Assembly (NCBI RefSeq): GCF_016888335.1
Contig: NZ_JAFEJG010000004.1
Span: forward strand, 1,674,001-1,738,000
Direction of reading: 5' to 3'
Source of the DNA: Janibacter endophyticus
GTDB taxonomy: Bacteria; Actinomycetota; Actinomycetes; Actinomycetales; Dermatophilaceae
Length of the DNA: 64,000 nucleotides
Both the position numbers and the translations under genes were made by a program. Positions 38,116 to 50,044 of the stretch are shown here, piece after piece; position 1 is the stretch's first letter, and the number at the start of each line of letters is the position of its first letter. The notes under the pieces were generated by a model that was not told the origin of the DNA, did no database searches, and worked only from the letters and a program-made list of their open reading frames with translations.

Positions 38116-39281
38116 GCGGTCAGTCCCAGTCGTCGTGCGGCCATGTCGTTGAGGATCTCGACGGTCCCGCCGCCGATGCCGAGGATGCGGACGTCGCGGT
38201 ACTGCCGCTCGACCTCGCTCTCGGCCATGTACCCCATCCCGCCGAAGAGCTGGACGGCCTGGTTGGCCACCCACTCGCCGGTCGCCGTCGCGGTGTTCTT
38301 CGCGAAGCAGACCTGGGGGATGAGGTCGATGAGCTGCTCGCCCGACTCGTAGCGGTCGACGATCGAGCGCGTGTACGTCCGCGCGACGTCGATGCGGCGG
38401 GCCATCTCGACGAGCGTGGTCTGGATGCCCTGGCGGGCGATGAGCGGCTGCCCGAAGGTGCTCCGCTCACGGCACCACGCCGTCGCGAGGCCGAGGCAGC
38501 GCTGCGCCTGCGAGTACGCCTGGACGGCCAGGCCGATCCGCTCGCTGAGGAAGGCGCTGCCGATGAGGAGGAAGCCGGCGTTCTCCGGGCCGACGAGGTT
38601 CTCCGCCGGGACGCGGACGTCGGTGAAGGAGAGCTCGGCGGTGTCGGAGCAGCGCCAGCCCATCTTCGCGAGCCGGCGCGAGACCTCGAAGCCGGGGGTG
38701 CCGCGCTCGATGACGAGCAGCGAGAGCCCACGGGCACCCTGGTGCTCGTCGCCGCCGGTGCGCACCGCGGTCGTCACGAAGTCGGCGCGCACGCCCGAGG
38801 TGATGAAGGTCTTGGCGCCGTTGACGACGTAGTGGTCGCCGTCGCGGCGGGCGGTCGTGCGCAGGGCGCCCACGTCGGAGCCGCCGCCGGGCTCGGTGAT
38901 GCCGAGCGCGCCGATCATCTCCCCGGCCAGGGTGGGGGCGACCCACCGCTCGATCTGGCTCTGGTCGCCGGCGGTGACGATGTGCGGGCAGGCGATGCCG
39001 GCGGTGAAGAGCGAGGCGTAGACCCCGCCCGCGGCGCCGGCCTCGTGGAGGGCCTCGCCGACGGTCACGGCCTCGCGCTGGCCCCCGCCTCCGCCGCCGG
39101 CCTTCTCGGGGAAGGCGACGCCGATGAGGCCGAGCGACCCGGCCTTCGCGTGGAGCTCGCGGGGCAGCTCGCCGTCCTCCTCCCACTGCGCCTGGTGGGG
39201 GAGCACCTCGCGCTCGACGAACCGGGTGGTCGTCTCGCGCAGGGCGCGCAGCTCCTCGCTGCTCCAGTCTGCGTGCGTCAT
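38112..39281 (-). CDS. Acyl-CoA dehydrogenase (AtuD-like)
   Basis: A 389-residue FAD-dependent acyl-CoA dehydrogenase: FPEKAGGGGGG, GEMIGALGITEPGGGSDVGALRTTARRDGDHYVVNGAKTFITSG, MGWRCSDTAELSFTDVRVP, VQLFGGMGYMAESEVERQYRDVRILGIGGGTVEILNDMAARRL, with the usual fold order. In Atu pathways citronellyl-CoA dehydrogenases act just before the carboxylase, which fits its position. Four-base overlap with both neighbours. Confidence 0.93.
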   Translation of the reverse strand: MTHADWSSEELRALRETTTRFVEREVLPHQAQWEEDGELPRELHAKAGSLGLIGVAFPEKAGGGGGGQREAVTVGEALHEAGAAGGVYASLFTAGIACPHIVTAGDQSQIERWVAPTLAGEMIGALGITEPGGGSDVGALRTTARRDGDHYVVNGAKTFITSGVRADFVTTAVRTGGDEHQGARGLSLLVIERGTPGFEVSRRLAKMGWRCSDTAELSFTDVRVPAENLVGPENAGFLLIGSAFLSERIGLAVQAYSQAQRCLGLATAWCRERSTFGQPLIARQGIQTTLVEMARRIDVARTYTRSIVDRYESGEQLIDLIPQVCFAKNTATATGEWVANQAVQLFGGMGYMAESEVERQYRDVRILGIGGGTVEILNDMAARRLGLTA

Positions 39282-41041
39282 GCGGGGTCCTTCTCGGGGG
39301 TCGATGAGGACGAGGGGAGCAGGTCGACGGGGATGTCGACGTGCCGCGAGCGCAGCCACTCGCCGACGCCCTTGCCCTGCGGGTCGAAGCGCGCGTTGTA
39401 CGCGACGCCACGGCCGAGCAGGCCACGGATCACGACGTTGACGGCGCGCAGGTTGGGCAGGTGGGTGATCTCGAGGTCGAGCTCGGCCGTCTCGGGCAGG
39501 AGCTCGCGGACGGTCGCCTCGGTCAGGAGGTCGACGAGCCACGGGTAGGGCGCGTCGTCGCGCACCCACACCCCGACGTTGACATCGCCGCCCTTGTCGC
39601 CCGCGCGAGCCCCCGCGATCGTCCCGAGCGGCAGCCTCGTGGTCCCCGAGGTGCGAGGAACGGTCCTCGAAGGGTCCACGGCGGGTTCTGGACGAAGGGG
39701 TTCCAGCGCCTGGGTGACCGTGGGCGCCTCGATGCGCTCGACGGTGCCGTCGTCGAGGACGACCTCGTGCACCGGGGCCTCCTGGGGGACGTACCGCGGC
39801 ACGAAGACGCCGTACGGGTCGGCGTTCGTCGGGGGAGCGGTGGGGTGGCAGCCGGGGTAGGAGCCGAGGGCCACCTCGACGGCGGCGTTGGCGAAGGGGC
39901 GGCCCACGACCTTCGCGTCGGCGTCGCGTCCGACGACGGTGAGCAGGGCGGCGGCCTGCTGCTGGGTGGACGCGTCCTCGTGGTCGGTCCGGGCGAGCGT
40001 CCAGGTGACCTCGGCGGGCGAGGTGGTCAGGGCGTCCTCGAACTGGCGCCGGAAGAGGTCGGCCTTGGCCTCGATGTCGAGACCGGTGAGGACCATCGTC
40101 ATCTCGTTGCGGAAGCCGCCGAAGGCGGTGCACGAGACCTTGACCTCGGGCGGCGGCGGCTCCCCCTTCGCCCCGCTGATGAGGACCCGGTCCGGCCCCT
40201 CCTGGGTGAGCGTCAGCGAGTCGAGGCGGGTGGTGACATCGGGCCCGGCGTAGCGGGCGTCGCCGATCTCGTAGAGCAGCTGGCTGGTGACGGTGTCGAC
40301 GTTGACGACGCCGGCGGTGCCCTCGTGCTTGGTGATGATCGTGGACCCGTCGCGGCCGACCTCGGCGATGGGGAAGCCGGGGCGGACGAGGTCGGGGACC
40401 TCGGTGAAGAAGGGGTAGTTGCCGCCGGTCGCCTGCGTGCCGCACTCGATGACATGCCCCGCGGCGGTGACCCCGGCGAGCGCGTCGAGGTCGTCGCGGG
40501 TCCACCCGAAGTGGGCGATCGCGGGGCCGAGGACGACCGAGGCGTCGCTGACCCGCCCGGTGACGACGACGTCCGCGCCGGACTCGACCGCGCGCGCGAT
40601 GCCGAAGCCGCCGAGGTAGGCGTGCGCCCCGATCGGGGTGCCGAGGCCGAGCTCGCCGGCACGCGGGCCGAGGTCGTCGCCGCGGACGTGGGCGACGGTG
40701 ACGTCGAGGCCCTGGTCGGCGGCGGTCTGACGGATCGCCGCGACGAGGCCGGGCGTGTTGACCCCGCCTGCGTTGGCGACGAGGGTGACGCCCCGGTCGA
40801 GCGCGAGCCCGAGGCAGTCCTGCACCTGGCGCAGGAAGGTCTTGGCGTAGCCGGTGCTCTCGTCCTTGATCTTGTCGCGCAGCAGGATGAGCATCGTCAG
40901 CTCGGCGAGCCAGTCGCCGGTGAGCACGTCGAGCTCGCCGCCCTCGAGCATCTCGCGCATCGCCGAGAGCCGGTCGCCGTAGAAGCCGGAGCAGTTGCCG
41001 ATCCGCAGGACCTCGGGGTCGCGGCCCACCGTGGCGCTCAC
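39278..41041 (-). CDS. AtuA family (DUF1446) acyclic terpene utilisation protein
   Basis: A 587-residue protein from a GTG start (41041) overlapping the previous stop. DUF1446 segments: LRIGNCSGFYGDRLSAMREMLEGGELDVLTGDWLAELTM, VANAGGVNTPGLVAAIR, GAHAYLGGFGIARAVESGADVVVTGRVSDASVVLGPAIAHFGW, TQATGGNYPFFTEVPD, and the C-terminal GTIAGARAGDKGGDVNVGVWVRDDAP. AtuA is required for acyclic terpene (citronellol/geraniol) use in Pseudomonas, but its enzymatic step is unknown. Its presence is the main reason for calling this an Atu-like locus. Confidence 0.93.
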   Translation of the reverse strand: MSATVGRDPEVLRIGNCSGFYGDRLSAMREMLEGGELDVLTGDWLAELTMLILLRDKIKDESTGYAKTFLRQVQDCLGLALDRGVTLVANAGGVNTPGLVAAIRQTAADQGLDVTVAHVRGDDLGPRAGELGLGTPIGAHAYLGGFGIARAVESGADVVVTGRVSDASVVLGPAIAHFGWTRDDLDALAGVTAAGHVIECGTQATGGNYPFFTEVPDLVRPGFPIAEVGRDGSTIITKHEGTAGVVNVDTVTSQLLYEIGDARYAGPDVTTRLDSLTLTQEGPDRVLISGAKGEPPPPEVKVSCTAFGGFRNEMTMVLTGLDIEAKADLFRRQFEDALTTSPAEVTWTLARTDHEDASTQQQAAALLTVVGRDADAKVVGRPFANAAVEVALGSYPGCHPTAPPTNADPYGVFVPRYVPQEAPVHEVVLDDGTVERIEAPTVTQALEPLRPEPAVDPSRTVPRTSGTTRLPLGTIAGARAGDKGGDVNVGVWVRDDAPYPWLVDLLTEATVRELLPETAELDLEITHLPNLRAVNVVIRGLLGRGVAYNARFDPQGKGVGEWLRSRHVDIPVDLLPSSSSTPEKDPA

Positions 41042-41787
41042 GGGCGCATGCTCCGGGGCGCGCCGGCGAAGGCCTGGGCGAAGGTCAGCCAGTCCGCAGC
41101 GACGGGGGTCGCCCGCAGGGCCGTGTCGGCGGTGTCGCGGCGCTGGGTGACGACGAGCGCGAAGTCCGTGGCCGGGCCAGTGACCCGCTCGGACGCGTCC
41201 TGCGGCCCCCACTCCCACGTCGAGCCGTCGGGGGCGTCGAGCTCGATGCGGAACTGCTCGGTCGGAAGCTCGCGGTTGTTGATGATGTACGCGAAGTCGC
41301 GGGTGCGGACCCCGAGGTGGCAGACGCCGCGCAGCCGGTCGCTCGGGGTGCGCTCGATACCCAGGGCGTCGGCGACGTCCTGCTCGTGCGCCCAGGTCTC
41401 CATGAGGCGGGCGGTGGCCATCGAGCGGGGCTTCATCGGCGGGCCGAACCAGGCGATCTTCGCGCCCGGGTCGAGGGACTCGAGGGCCTCGCCGAGCCGG
41501 GTGCGGCTCTCCCTCCAGCGGGCGAGCAGCTCGGCCGGGGGGAGGGCGGCGCCCTCGGCGGCCTTGACGTCGACATAGCCGAAGGGGTCGGCGATCGCCT
41601 CCTGCACGACGGCCTGGAAGCCCTCGGGGTCGGTCGCGCTGAGGTGCGCGACCTCGTCGGTCCACGCGAGGTGGGCGACGGTCCACCCCTTCGCTGGGGT
41701 GTCGCGCGACCAGTCCTCGTCGGGGAGGTCGGCGACGAGGGCGTCGAGGTCGGCGCACTCGTCGAGGAAGTCGGAGATCTCGCTCAT
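41038..41787 (-). CDS. TIGR03084 family protein, DinB/mycothiol-transferase-like
   Basis: A 249-residue protein with the DinB-fold metal-site layout of maleylpyruvate isomerase/mycothiol-dependent enzymes: WSRDTPAKGWTVAHLAWTDEVAH, MATARLMETWAHEQDVADAL (second His pair), GVRTRDFAYIINNRE. This family regularly precedes AtuA-type genes in actinobacteria, and a mycothiol-linked role is inferred. It is the first gene of the minus-strand catabolic operon, directly behind the 26-bp palindrome. Confidence 0.88.
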   Translation of the reverse strand: MSEISDFLDECADLDALVADLPDEDWSRDTPAKGWTVAHLAWTDEVAHLSATDPEGFQAVVQEAIADPFGYVDVKAAEGAALPPAELLARWRESRTRLGEALESLDPGAKIAWFGPPMKPRSMATARLMETWAHEQDVADALGIERTPSDRLRGVCHLGVRTRDFAYIINNRELPTEQFRIELDAPDGSTWEWGPQDASERVTGPATDFALVVTQRRDTADTALRATPVAADWLTFAQAFAGAPRSMRP

Positions 41788-41813
41788 GGCGAGGAGAGTC
41801 CCAGCCTCCTCTC

Positions 41814-41839
41814 AAAAAAGCAAGCACGCTTGCTTTTTT
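41814..41839. promoter_or_regulatory. 26-bp TetR-type operator palindrome
   Basis: Arms AAAAAAGCAAGC and GCTTGCTTTTTT, 12 bases each without mismatch, around AC, in the 78-bp gap between the divergent TIGR03084 and acyl-CoA dehydrogenase genes. The GCAAGC/GCTTGC half-sites are typical of TetR regulators of acyl-CoA catabolism. Although a T6 run is present, no gene ends here, so it is not a terminator. Confidence 0.8.
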
Positions 41840-41865
41840 CGAGACGCGTCCCTACCGTCACCCTC

Positions 41866-43011
<1,146 letters not shown>

Positions 43012-43028
43012 CCCCACTCCCCACCCTT

Positions 43029-43052
43029 TCGCACGAGCCAAGGCTCGTGCGA
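43029..43052. repeat. Palindromic intergenic repeat, copy 1
   Basis: TCGCACGAGCC-AA-GGCTCGTGCGA, a perfect dyad. First of five intergenic elements (43029-46443) built from GCACGAGCC and GTAGGAGCC arms. Confidence 0.75.
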
Positions 43053-43072
43053 CCGTTATCGCCCCCGACCCC

Positions 43073-43096
43073 TCGCACGAGCCAAGGCTCCTACCC
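43073..43096. repeat. Palindromic intergenic repeat, hybrid copy 2
   Basis: TCGCACGAGCC-AA-GGCTCCTACCC: one arm of the common type and one of the variant type GGCTCCTAC, so the dyad is imperfect. It ends four bases before the GGAGG of the SDR gene. Confidence 0.7.
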
Positions 43097-43110
43097 ACCT
43101 GGAGGTACGC

Positions 43111-43934
43111 ATGAGCAGGACACTCGCCGGACGGACCCTGCTCATGTCGGGCGGCAGCCGCGGGATCGGTCTCGCGATCGCGCGGCGCGCCGCCCGCGAC
43201 GGTGCCAACGTCGTGCTGCTCGCCAAGACCGACCAGCCGCACCCGAGCCTCGAGGGGACGGTGCATACCGCGGCCGCCGAGATCGAGGCCGCGGGCGGCC
43301 AGGCCCTCGCGATCGTCGGGGACGTGCGGGAGGACACGTCCGTCGAGTCGGCGGTCGCCGCGACCGTGGAGCGGTTCGGCGGCATCGACATCGTCGTCAA
43401 CAACGCGAGCGCCATCGACCTGTCGTCGACGAGTGCCCTCGCGATGAAGCGCTACGACCTCATGCAGGACATCAACTGCCGCGGGTCCTTCCTCCTCGCC
43501 AAGACCGCGCTGCCGCACCTGCGCCACTCCGACGCCGCGCACATCCTCACCTTTCGCCGCCGATCAACCTCAACCCCCGCTGGGCCGGCGCCTTCCTCGG
43601 CTACACGATCGCGAAGTACGGCATGAGCCTGGTGACCCTCGGGCTCGCGGCGGAGCTGCGCGGCGACGGCATCGCGGCCAACAGCCTGTGGCCGCGCACG
43701 GCGATCGCGACCGCCGCGGTGCAGAACCTCCTCGGCGGCGACGAGCTGACTGCCCGGAGCCGGACGCCCGAGATCATGGCCGACGCCGCGCACGCGATCC
43801 TCACGCGGGACCCGCGGGGGTGCACCGGCCGCTTCTTCATCGACGACGAGGTGCTTGCCGAGGAGGGTGTCACCGACCTCTCCGGCTACGGCGGCGGCGA
43901 CGACCCGGCGCTCGACCTCTTCCTCGACACCTGA
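43111..43934 (+). pseudogene. Short-chain dehydrogenase (AtuB/HSDL2-like), frame broken
   Basis: SDR of about 275 residues if restored. The first frame (43111 to about 43550) has TLLMSGGSRGIGLAIARRAARDGA (NADP motif), IDIVVNNASAIDL and AAHILT; then it turns into RRRSTSTPAG nonsense. The next frame picks up exactly: LSPPINLNPRWAGAFLGYTIAKYGMSLVTLGLAAEL (catalytic Ser and YxxxK) to the stop at 43934. One missing base at ACCTTTCGCC near 43552 restores it. GGAGG lies five bases before the ATG. Near relatives are called citronellol/citronellal dehydrogenases or HSDL2, consistent with the locus. Confidence 0.82.
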
Positions 43935-43944
43935 CCTGCCTCCG

Positions 43945-43968
43945 TCGCACGAGCCTTGGCTCGTGCGA
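43945..43968. repeat. Palindromic intergenic repeat, copy 3
   Basis: TCGCACGAGCC-TT-GGCTCGTGCGA, perfect dyad, directly after the SDR stop; centre TT instead of AA. Confidence 0.75.
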
Positions 43969-43988
43969 CCGTCGCCGCCCCCAACCAC

Positions 43989-44012
43989 TCGCACGAGCCT
44001 TGGCTCGTGCGA
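43989..44012. repeat. Palindromic intergenic repeat, copy 4
   Basis: Identical to copy 3, 20 bases further on, before the convergent MarR stop. Paired copies suggest a BIME-like arrangement. Confidence 0.75.
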
Positions 44013-44022
44013 TCACGGGGAG

Positions 44023-44448
44023 TCAGTCGGCGAGGAAGTCGCCCAGGATCCGCTTGAGCTCGGCGCGGTCCTGGGGGGGCATGGCGTCGAAGAAGCGCCC
44101 GCTCGCCTCGCGGCGCACGGCCTCGACCGCCTCGGCCTGCCGACGCCCGGACGTGGTCACCTCGATGACGGTGGCGCGCCGGTCGTCCGGGTCGGGGGAG
44201 CGGGCGACCCACCCGGCCTCGACGAGGCTGTCGACGACGTCGGTGACGCTGCGCGGTGCGATCCGCAGGCGGCCGGCGAGGACGCCGAGCCGCATCGGCC
44301 CCTCGGCGAGCACGGTCCGCAGCGTCCGGGCCTGGTGCGGGGTGATCCCTAGCGGCGCGAAGGCCTCCATCGTCTGCCGACGCAGGCGCCGCGAGGTCGC
44401 GAGGAAGAGCTCGCCGAGCGGCTCGGGGGAGTCGGTGGTGGGCGTCAT
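44023..44448 (-). CDS. MarR family regulator
   Basis: A 141-residue MarR protein: PLGELFLATSRRLRRQTMEAFAPLGITPHQARTLRTVLAEGPMRLGVLAGRLRIAPRSVTDVVDSLVEAGWVARSPDPDDRRATVIEVT with the DDRRA wing. It is divergent from an ABC exporter, a common pair in drug or toxic-compound efflux. The ligand is unknown. Confidence 0.9.
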   Translation of the reverse strand: MTPTTDSPEPLGELFLATSRRLRRQTMEAFAPLGITPHQARTLRTVLAEGPMRLGVLAGRLRIAPRSVTDVVDSLVEAGWVARSPDPDDRRATVIEVTTSGRRQAEAVEAVRREASGRFFDAMPPQDRAELKRILGDFLAD

Positions 44449-44486
44449 GGTGCTGGGAATGCTATCGCGAGACCGTGCGTTACCCT

Positions 44487-44510
44487 CATTGTGAGCCAAC
44501 CTCAGTAATG
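44487..44510. promoter_or_regulatory. Probable MarR operator
   Basis: CATTGTGAG-CCAAC-CTCAGTAATG, an imperfect dyad in the marR/ABC gap, ending one base before AAAGGAGG of the ABC gene. Position and symmetry fit a MarR site. Confidence 0.5.
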
Positions 44511-44525
44511 AAAGGAGGGGTGCGT

Positions 44526-46370
44526 ATGACCGACATCCCGATGAACCCAGAGCGCGGCCGCGGCGGCCCCGGCGTGCGTAGCGGCGGTGGAGGCCCCCGC
44601 CGGATCGACCCCAAGGACCGGGCACAGCTCCAGGCCCGCCCCGTCCCCTTCGCCCGGGTCGCGGCTCTCTTCGGCCCGCACCGCCGGGTCCTCGCGGTCG
44701 TCACCGCGATCATCGTCGCGATCTCCGTCGTCTCGATGGCCCAGCCCTTCCTCGTGCGGGAGGTCGTCGATGTGGCGATCCCGCAGCAGGACGTGCGGCT
44801 GCTCCTGCTCGTCGTCGCCGGCATGGTCGGCGTCGCGATCGTCACCTCGCTCCTCGGCGTCGTCCAGACCTGGATGAGCGCGCAGGTCGGCCAGCAGGTC
44901 ATGCACACGCTGCGCACCCGCCTCTTCACCCACCTGCAGAGCCAGTCGCTCGGCTTCTTCACCCGCTCGCGCGCCGGCGAGGTGCAGTCGCGGCTCATCA
45001 ACGACGTCGGCGGCATGCAGGGCGTCGTGACGACGACCGCCACCTCGATCGCGAGCAACCTCACGACCGCCATCGCCACGGCCGTCGCGATGGTTGCCCT
45101 GTCGTGGCGGCTCTCGCTCATCTCCCTGGTCGTCGTGCCGCCGGCCGTGTGGCTGACCCGCAAGGTCGCCCTGCTGCGCCGCGAGATCACCGCCCGGCAG
45201 CAGTCGGCGCTGGCCAACCTCCACGTCCGGATCGAGGAGGGCCTGTCCGTGAGCGGCATCCGCCTCGCCAAGCTCATGGGCACGACCCGCCGCGACGCCG
45301 AGCGATTCACGACCGTCAGCCACGACCTCATCGACCTCGAGATGCGCAGCCAGCTCGCCGGGCGCTGGCGGATGGCGACGATGCAGATCGTCTTCGCCGC
45401 CGTGCCCGCCGCGATCTACCTCGCCGCCGGTCTCCCCGCGACCTCGGGCGGGATGACGATCGGCACGCTCATCGCCTTCACGACCCTCCAGGCCGGGATC
45501 TTCCGCCCGCTCATGGGCCTGCTCAACGTCGGCGCCCAGTGGGTCAGCTCGATGGCCCTCTTCAGCCGGGTCTTCGAGTACCTCGACCTCGAGCCGGAGA
45601 TCGTCGCGCCTGCCCACCCGGTGACGCTCGACCCGAAGGGGGTCCGCGGCGTGGTCCGCATCGAGGACGTGACCTTCCGGTACAGCGGGTCGGACCGGGA
45701 CGCCCTCGCCGGGGTCTCGGTGACCGTGCCGGCGGGCAGCTCGCTGGCCCTCGTCGGGCACACTGGCTCGGGCAAGTCGACGCTCGCCTCGCTCGTTGCG
45801 CGGCTGCACGACCCGACGGCCGGGCGGGTCACGATCGACGGCGTCGACGTCCGCGACCTCGACCCCGAGGTGCTCGCTGCGATCGTCGGCGTGGTCAGCC
45901 AGGAGACCTACCTCGTCCACGCGAGCATCCGGGAGAACCTCCTGCTCGCGGCGCCCGACGCCACCGACGCGCAGCTGTGGCAGGCGCTGGCCGCCGCGCA
46001 GGTCGCCGACCTCGTCGCGTCGCTGCCCGACGGTCTGGACACGGTGGTCGGGTCGCGGGGCTACCGCTTCTCCGGCGGGGAGCAGCAGCGGATCGCCATC
46101 GCCCGGACGATCCTGCGCGACCCGCGGGTGCTCGTCCTCGACGAGGCGACGAGCGCGCTCGACAACGAGACGGAGCGGGCCGTGCAGGTCGCCCTCGAGA
46201 CCCTGGCCGCGGGCCGGACGACGATCACCATCGCCCACCGGCTCTCGACGATCGAGCGGGCCGACCAGATCGTCGTCCTCGACGAGGGCCGGGTCGTCGA
46301 GCAGGGCGCCCACGCCGAGCTCATCGAGCGCGACGGTGCCTACGCCGGTCTCGCCCTCGTCGCCGCCTGA
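44526..46370 (+). CDS. ABC transporter, type I exporter half-molecule
   Basis: A 614-residue fused membrane/ATPase exporter. Six membrane spans lie between about residues 55 and 310; then the nucleotide-binding domain with GHTGSGKST (Walker A), VVSQETYL (Q-loop), FSGGEQQRIAIAR (signature), VLVLDEATSALD (Walker B) and IAHRL (H-loop). The N-terminal 40 residues are Gly/Arg-rich. AAAGGAGG precedes the ATG closely. As a half-transporter it must dimerise. Multidrug-type efflux under MarR control is the likely role. Confidence 0.93.
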   Translation: MTDIPMNPERGRGGPGVRSGGGGPRRIDPKDRAQLQARPVPFARVAALFGPHRRVLAVVTAIIVAISVVSMAQPFLVREVVDVAIPQQDVRLLLLVVAGMVGVAIVTSLLGVVQTWMSAQVGQQVMHTLRTRLFTHLQSQSLGFFTRSRAGEVQSRLINDVGGMQGVVTTTATSIASNLTTAIATAVAMVALSWRLSLISLVVVPPAVWLTRKVALLRREITARQQSALANLHVRIEEGLSVSGIRLAKLMGTTRRDAERFTTVSHDLIDLEMRSQLAGRWRMATMQIVFAAVPAAIYLAAGLPATSGGMTIGTLIAFTTLQAGIFRPLMGLLNVGAQWVSSMALFSRVFEYLDLEPEIVAPAHPVTLDPKGVRGVVRIEDVTFRYSGSDRDALAGVSVTVPAGSSLALVGHTGSGKSTLASLVARLHDPTAGRVTIDGVDVRDLDPEVLAAIVGVVSQETYLVHASIRENLLLAAPDATDAQLWQALAAAQVADLVASLPDGLDTVVGSRGYRFSGGEQQRIAIARTILRDPRVLVLDEATSALDNETERAVQVALETLAAGRTTITIAHRLSTIERADQIVVLDEGRVVEQGAHAELIERDGAYAGLALVAA

Positions 46371-46388
46371 CCCCCTTCGCCCCACACG

Positions 46389-46443
46389 TCGCACGAGCCA
46401 AGGCTCCTACCCAGGAGAGCGGGTAGGAGCCTTGGCTCGTGCG
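46389..46443. repeat. Long hairpin of palindromic repeat family, copy 5
   Basis: GCACGAGCCAAGGCTCCTAC-CC (46391-46412) and its exact reverse complement (46421-46442) flank AGGAGAGC, giving 22-base perfect arms. It sits between the convergent ABC and meaB genes, where it could end transcription from both sides, although no T-run follows. It combines both arm variants of the family. Confidence 0.8.
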
Positions 46444-46465
46444 CCTGCAAGGGGCAGGGCGTGGG

Positions 46466-47436
46466 TCAGGGCCGGCTGGCGGTGAGGTGCTCGCGCATCC
46501 TTTCGCCGAAGGCGGCCTGGGCCGCACCGAAGCCGGCCACCGGGTCGCAGGCACCACCCATCGACGGGTCGGGACGCAGCGCCCGCAGGCCCTGCCGGCC
46601 CCACTCGTCGCGCACCCACAGCTCGAAGAAGTGCGCCGCCCGCTCGGCCACGGCCTCCGGCGGCACCGCGACCTCACGGTGCCTGAGCATCTCGCCGGCC
46701 AGCTCGGCCACCCCGTCACCGCGACGCGCTGACGTGAGCATCACCGTCACCGAGTCCGCGTCGACAGGACGCGCCAGCCAGAGCGCCCCGCGCAGCTGGT
46801 GGTACGCCGTCTGGGCGCCGGGGGAGTCGGCCTTGTTGATGACGAAGGCGTCCGGGATCTCGACGATCCCCGCCTTGAGCATCTGCACGTCGTCGCCGCC
46901 GCCGGGTGACATCACGAGATAGACCGTGTCGGCGAGGTGCTTGATGTCGGCCTCGCTCTGGCCGATGCCGACGGTCTCGACGATGACGTAGTCGTAGAGG
47001 CACACGAGCGCCCGCACGACGAGGTACGTCGGGGGAGCGAGCCCACCGAGCGCCGTCACCGACGCCTGGCTGCGGAAGAAGAGCCGCTCCTCCTCGACCG
47101 ACGTCGTCATCCGCGTCCGGTCACCGAGCAGCGCGCCGCCGGTGATCTGCGACGACGGGTCGACCGCGACGACGGCGATGGTCGCCTCCGCGTCGAGCCG
47201 CAGCATCTCCCGCGTCGCCGCGGAGACGAGCGAGGACTTGCCCGCGCCGGGCGTGCCGGTGATCCCGAGGACCGTGCTGCGGTGACCCCGCGAGCGGGCG
47301 TCCTCCTCGAGCACCGCGATCGCCTCGTCACGCTCGCCCGCCCGGGAGACGCGCGTGTCCTCCATGAGCGAGACGAGACGCGCGACGTCCGAGCGCCGAC
47401 GCGAGAGCGCGGCCCCCGCGAGGTCCGCGCCGCGGG

Positions 47437-47440
<4 letters not shown>
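46466..47440 (-). CDS. meaB: MeaB/ArgK-type G-protein chaperone
   Basis: A 324-residue P-loop GTPase: GITGTPGAGKSSLVSAATREM (Walker A), VAVDPSSQITGGALLGDRTRM, VIVETVGIGQSEADI (DxxG-like ETVG), VINKADSP (NKxD-like). This family loads and protects adenosylcobalamin mutases. The GTG start at 47440 overlaps the mutase stop (GTGA), so the partner is clearly the MeaA-type mutase. Confidence 0.93.
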
Positions 47441-49476
<2,036 letters not shown>

Positions 49477-49578
49477 CCTGTGCTCTCCTCGGTGGTCGGG
49501 CTGCCGTCATTGTCCTCGACAGGGGCTCGGCCGTCCCGGGTGGGCGGCTTGATCTTCGCCACGTTGAGGGCGAAGGGG

Positions 49579-49977
49579 TCAGCGGCCGGCGGCCCGCAGG
49601 GCGGTGCGGATGAGGGGCCACTGGAGGGGGAGGCGCGCCAGTGTGCCGGCGAAGAACGCCTGCGCCTGCGGCGTTCCCTTGCGCTGAGCCCTCCTGCCCT
49701 GGGAGGCGCTCATCTGGACGTTCGCGGGGAAGACTGCGACGAGCAGTGCGGCACTCGCCAGCCCGGCGGCCTTGCGGGTGGCCGGGTGGAGCAGGCCTGC
49801 GGCGCACGCGATCTCGGCGACGCCCGAGGCGTAGACGAGCTCTAGGCGGTAGCCCGCGAGCGGCTTCGGGATGATCGACTCGAAGACCTGGGGCCTGACC
49901 ATGTGGATCACTCCGGAGGTCGCGAAGAGCGCGGCCAGTCCGACGGTGGGCTTGTCCAGGGCGGGGGCGGGGCTCAT
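49579..49977 (-). CDS. DoxX-like membrane protein
   Basis: 132 residues with four hydrophobic segments and the DoxX-type layout (TVGLAALFATSGVIHMVRPQVFESIIPKPL, YRLELVYASGVAEIACAAGLLHP). Function of such small DoxX-like proteins is not settled. It lies 68 bases after glnA on the same strand, with a strong hairpin between. Confidence 0.75.
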   Translation of the reverse strand: MSPAPALDKPTVGLAALFATSGVIHMVRPQVFESIIPKPLAGYRLELVYASGVAEIACAAGLLHPATRKAAGLASAALLVAVFPANVQMSASQGRRAQRKGTPQAQAFFAGTLARLPLQWPLIRTALRAAGR

Positions 49978-49994
49978 GACGGCAGCGTAGGACG

Positions 49995-50032
49995 ACGAAG
50001 GGGTCCAGGACCGTCGTCCTGGACCCCTTCGT
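49995..50032. terminator. Strong hairpin after glnA made of two inverted octamers
   Basis: ACGAAGGGGTCCAGGAC (49995-50011) and GTCCTGGACCCCTTCGT (50016-50032), 17 perfect base pairs around a CGTC loop, 13 bases past the glnA stop. No T-run follows in the glnA direction. Each arm contains CGAAGGGG. Confidence 0.7.
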
Positions 50033-50044
50033 TCTGCACTCCGA

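Noticed and set aside
39341-41578. A 745-codon plus-strand open frame
   Set aside because: Antisense to the AtuA and TIGR03084 genes; G/C at third positions keeps the opposite frames open. The translation has no recognisable domain.
41811-41840. Intrinsic terminator (palindrome followed by T6)
   Set aside because: It lies between two divergent starts, no transcript ends there, and symmetry extends through the T-run.
43029-44012. CRISPR or att sites
   Set aside because: The repeats are palindromic, in both centre types and irregularly spaced, with no cas gene or integrase near.
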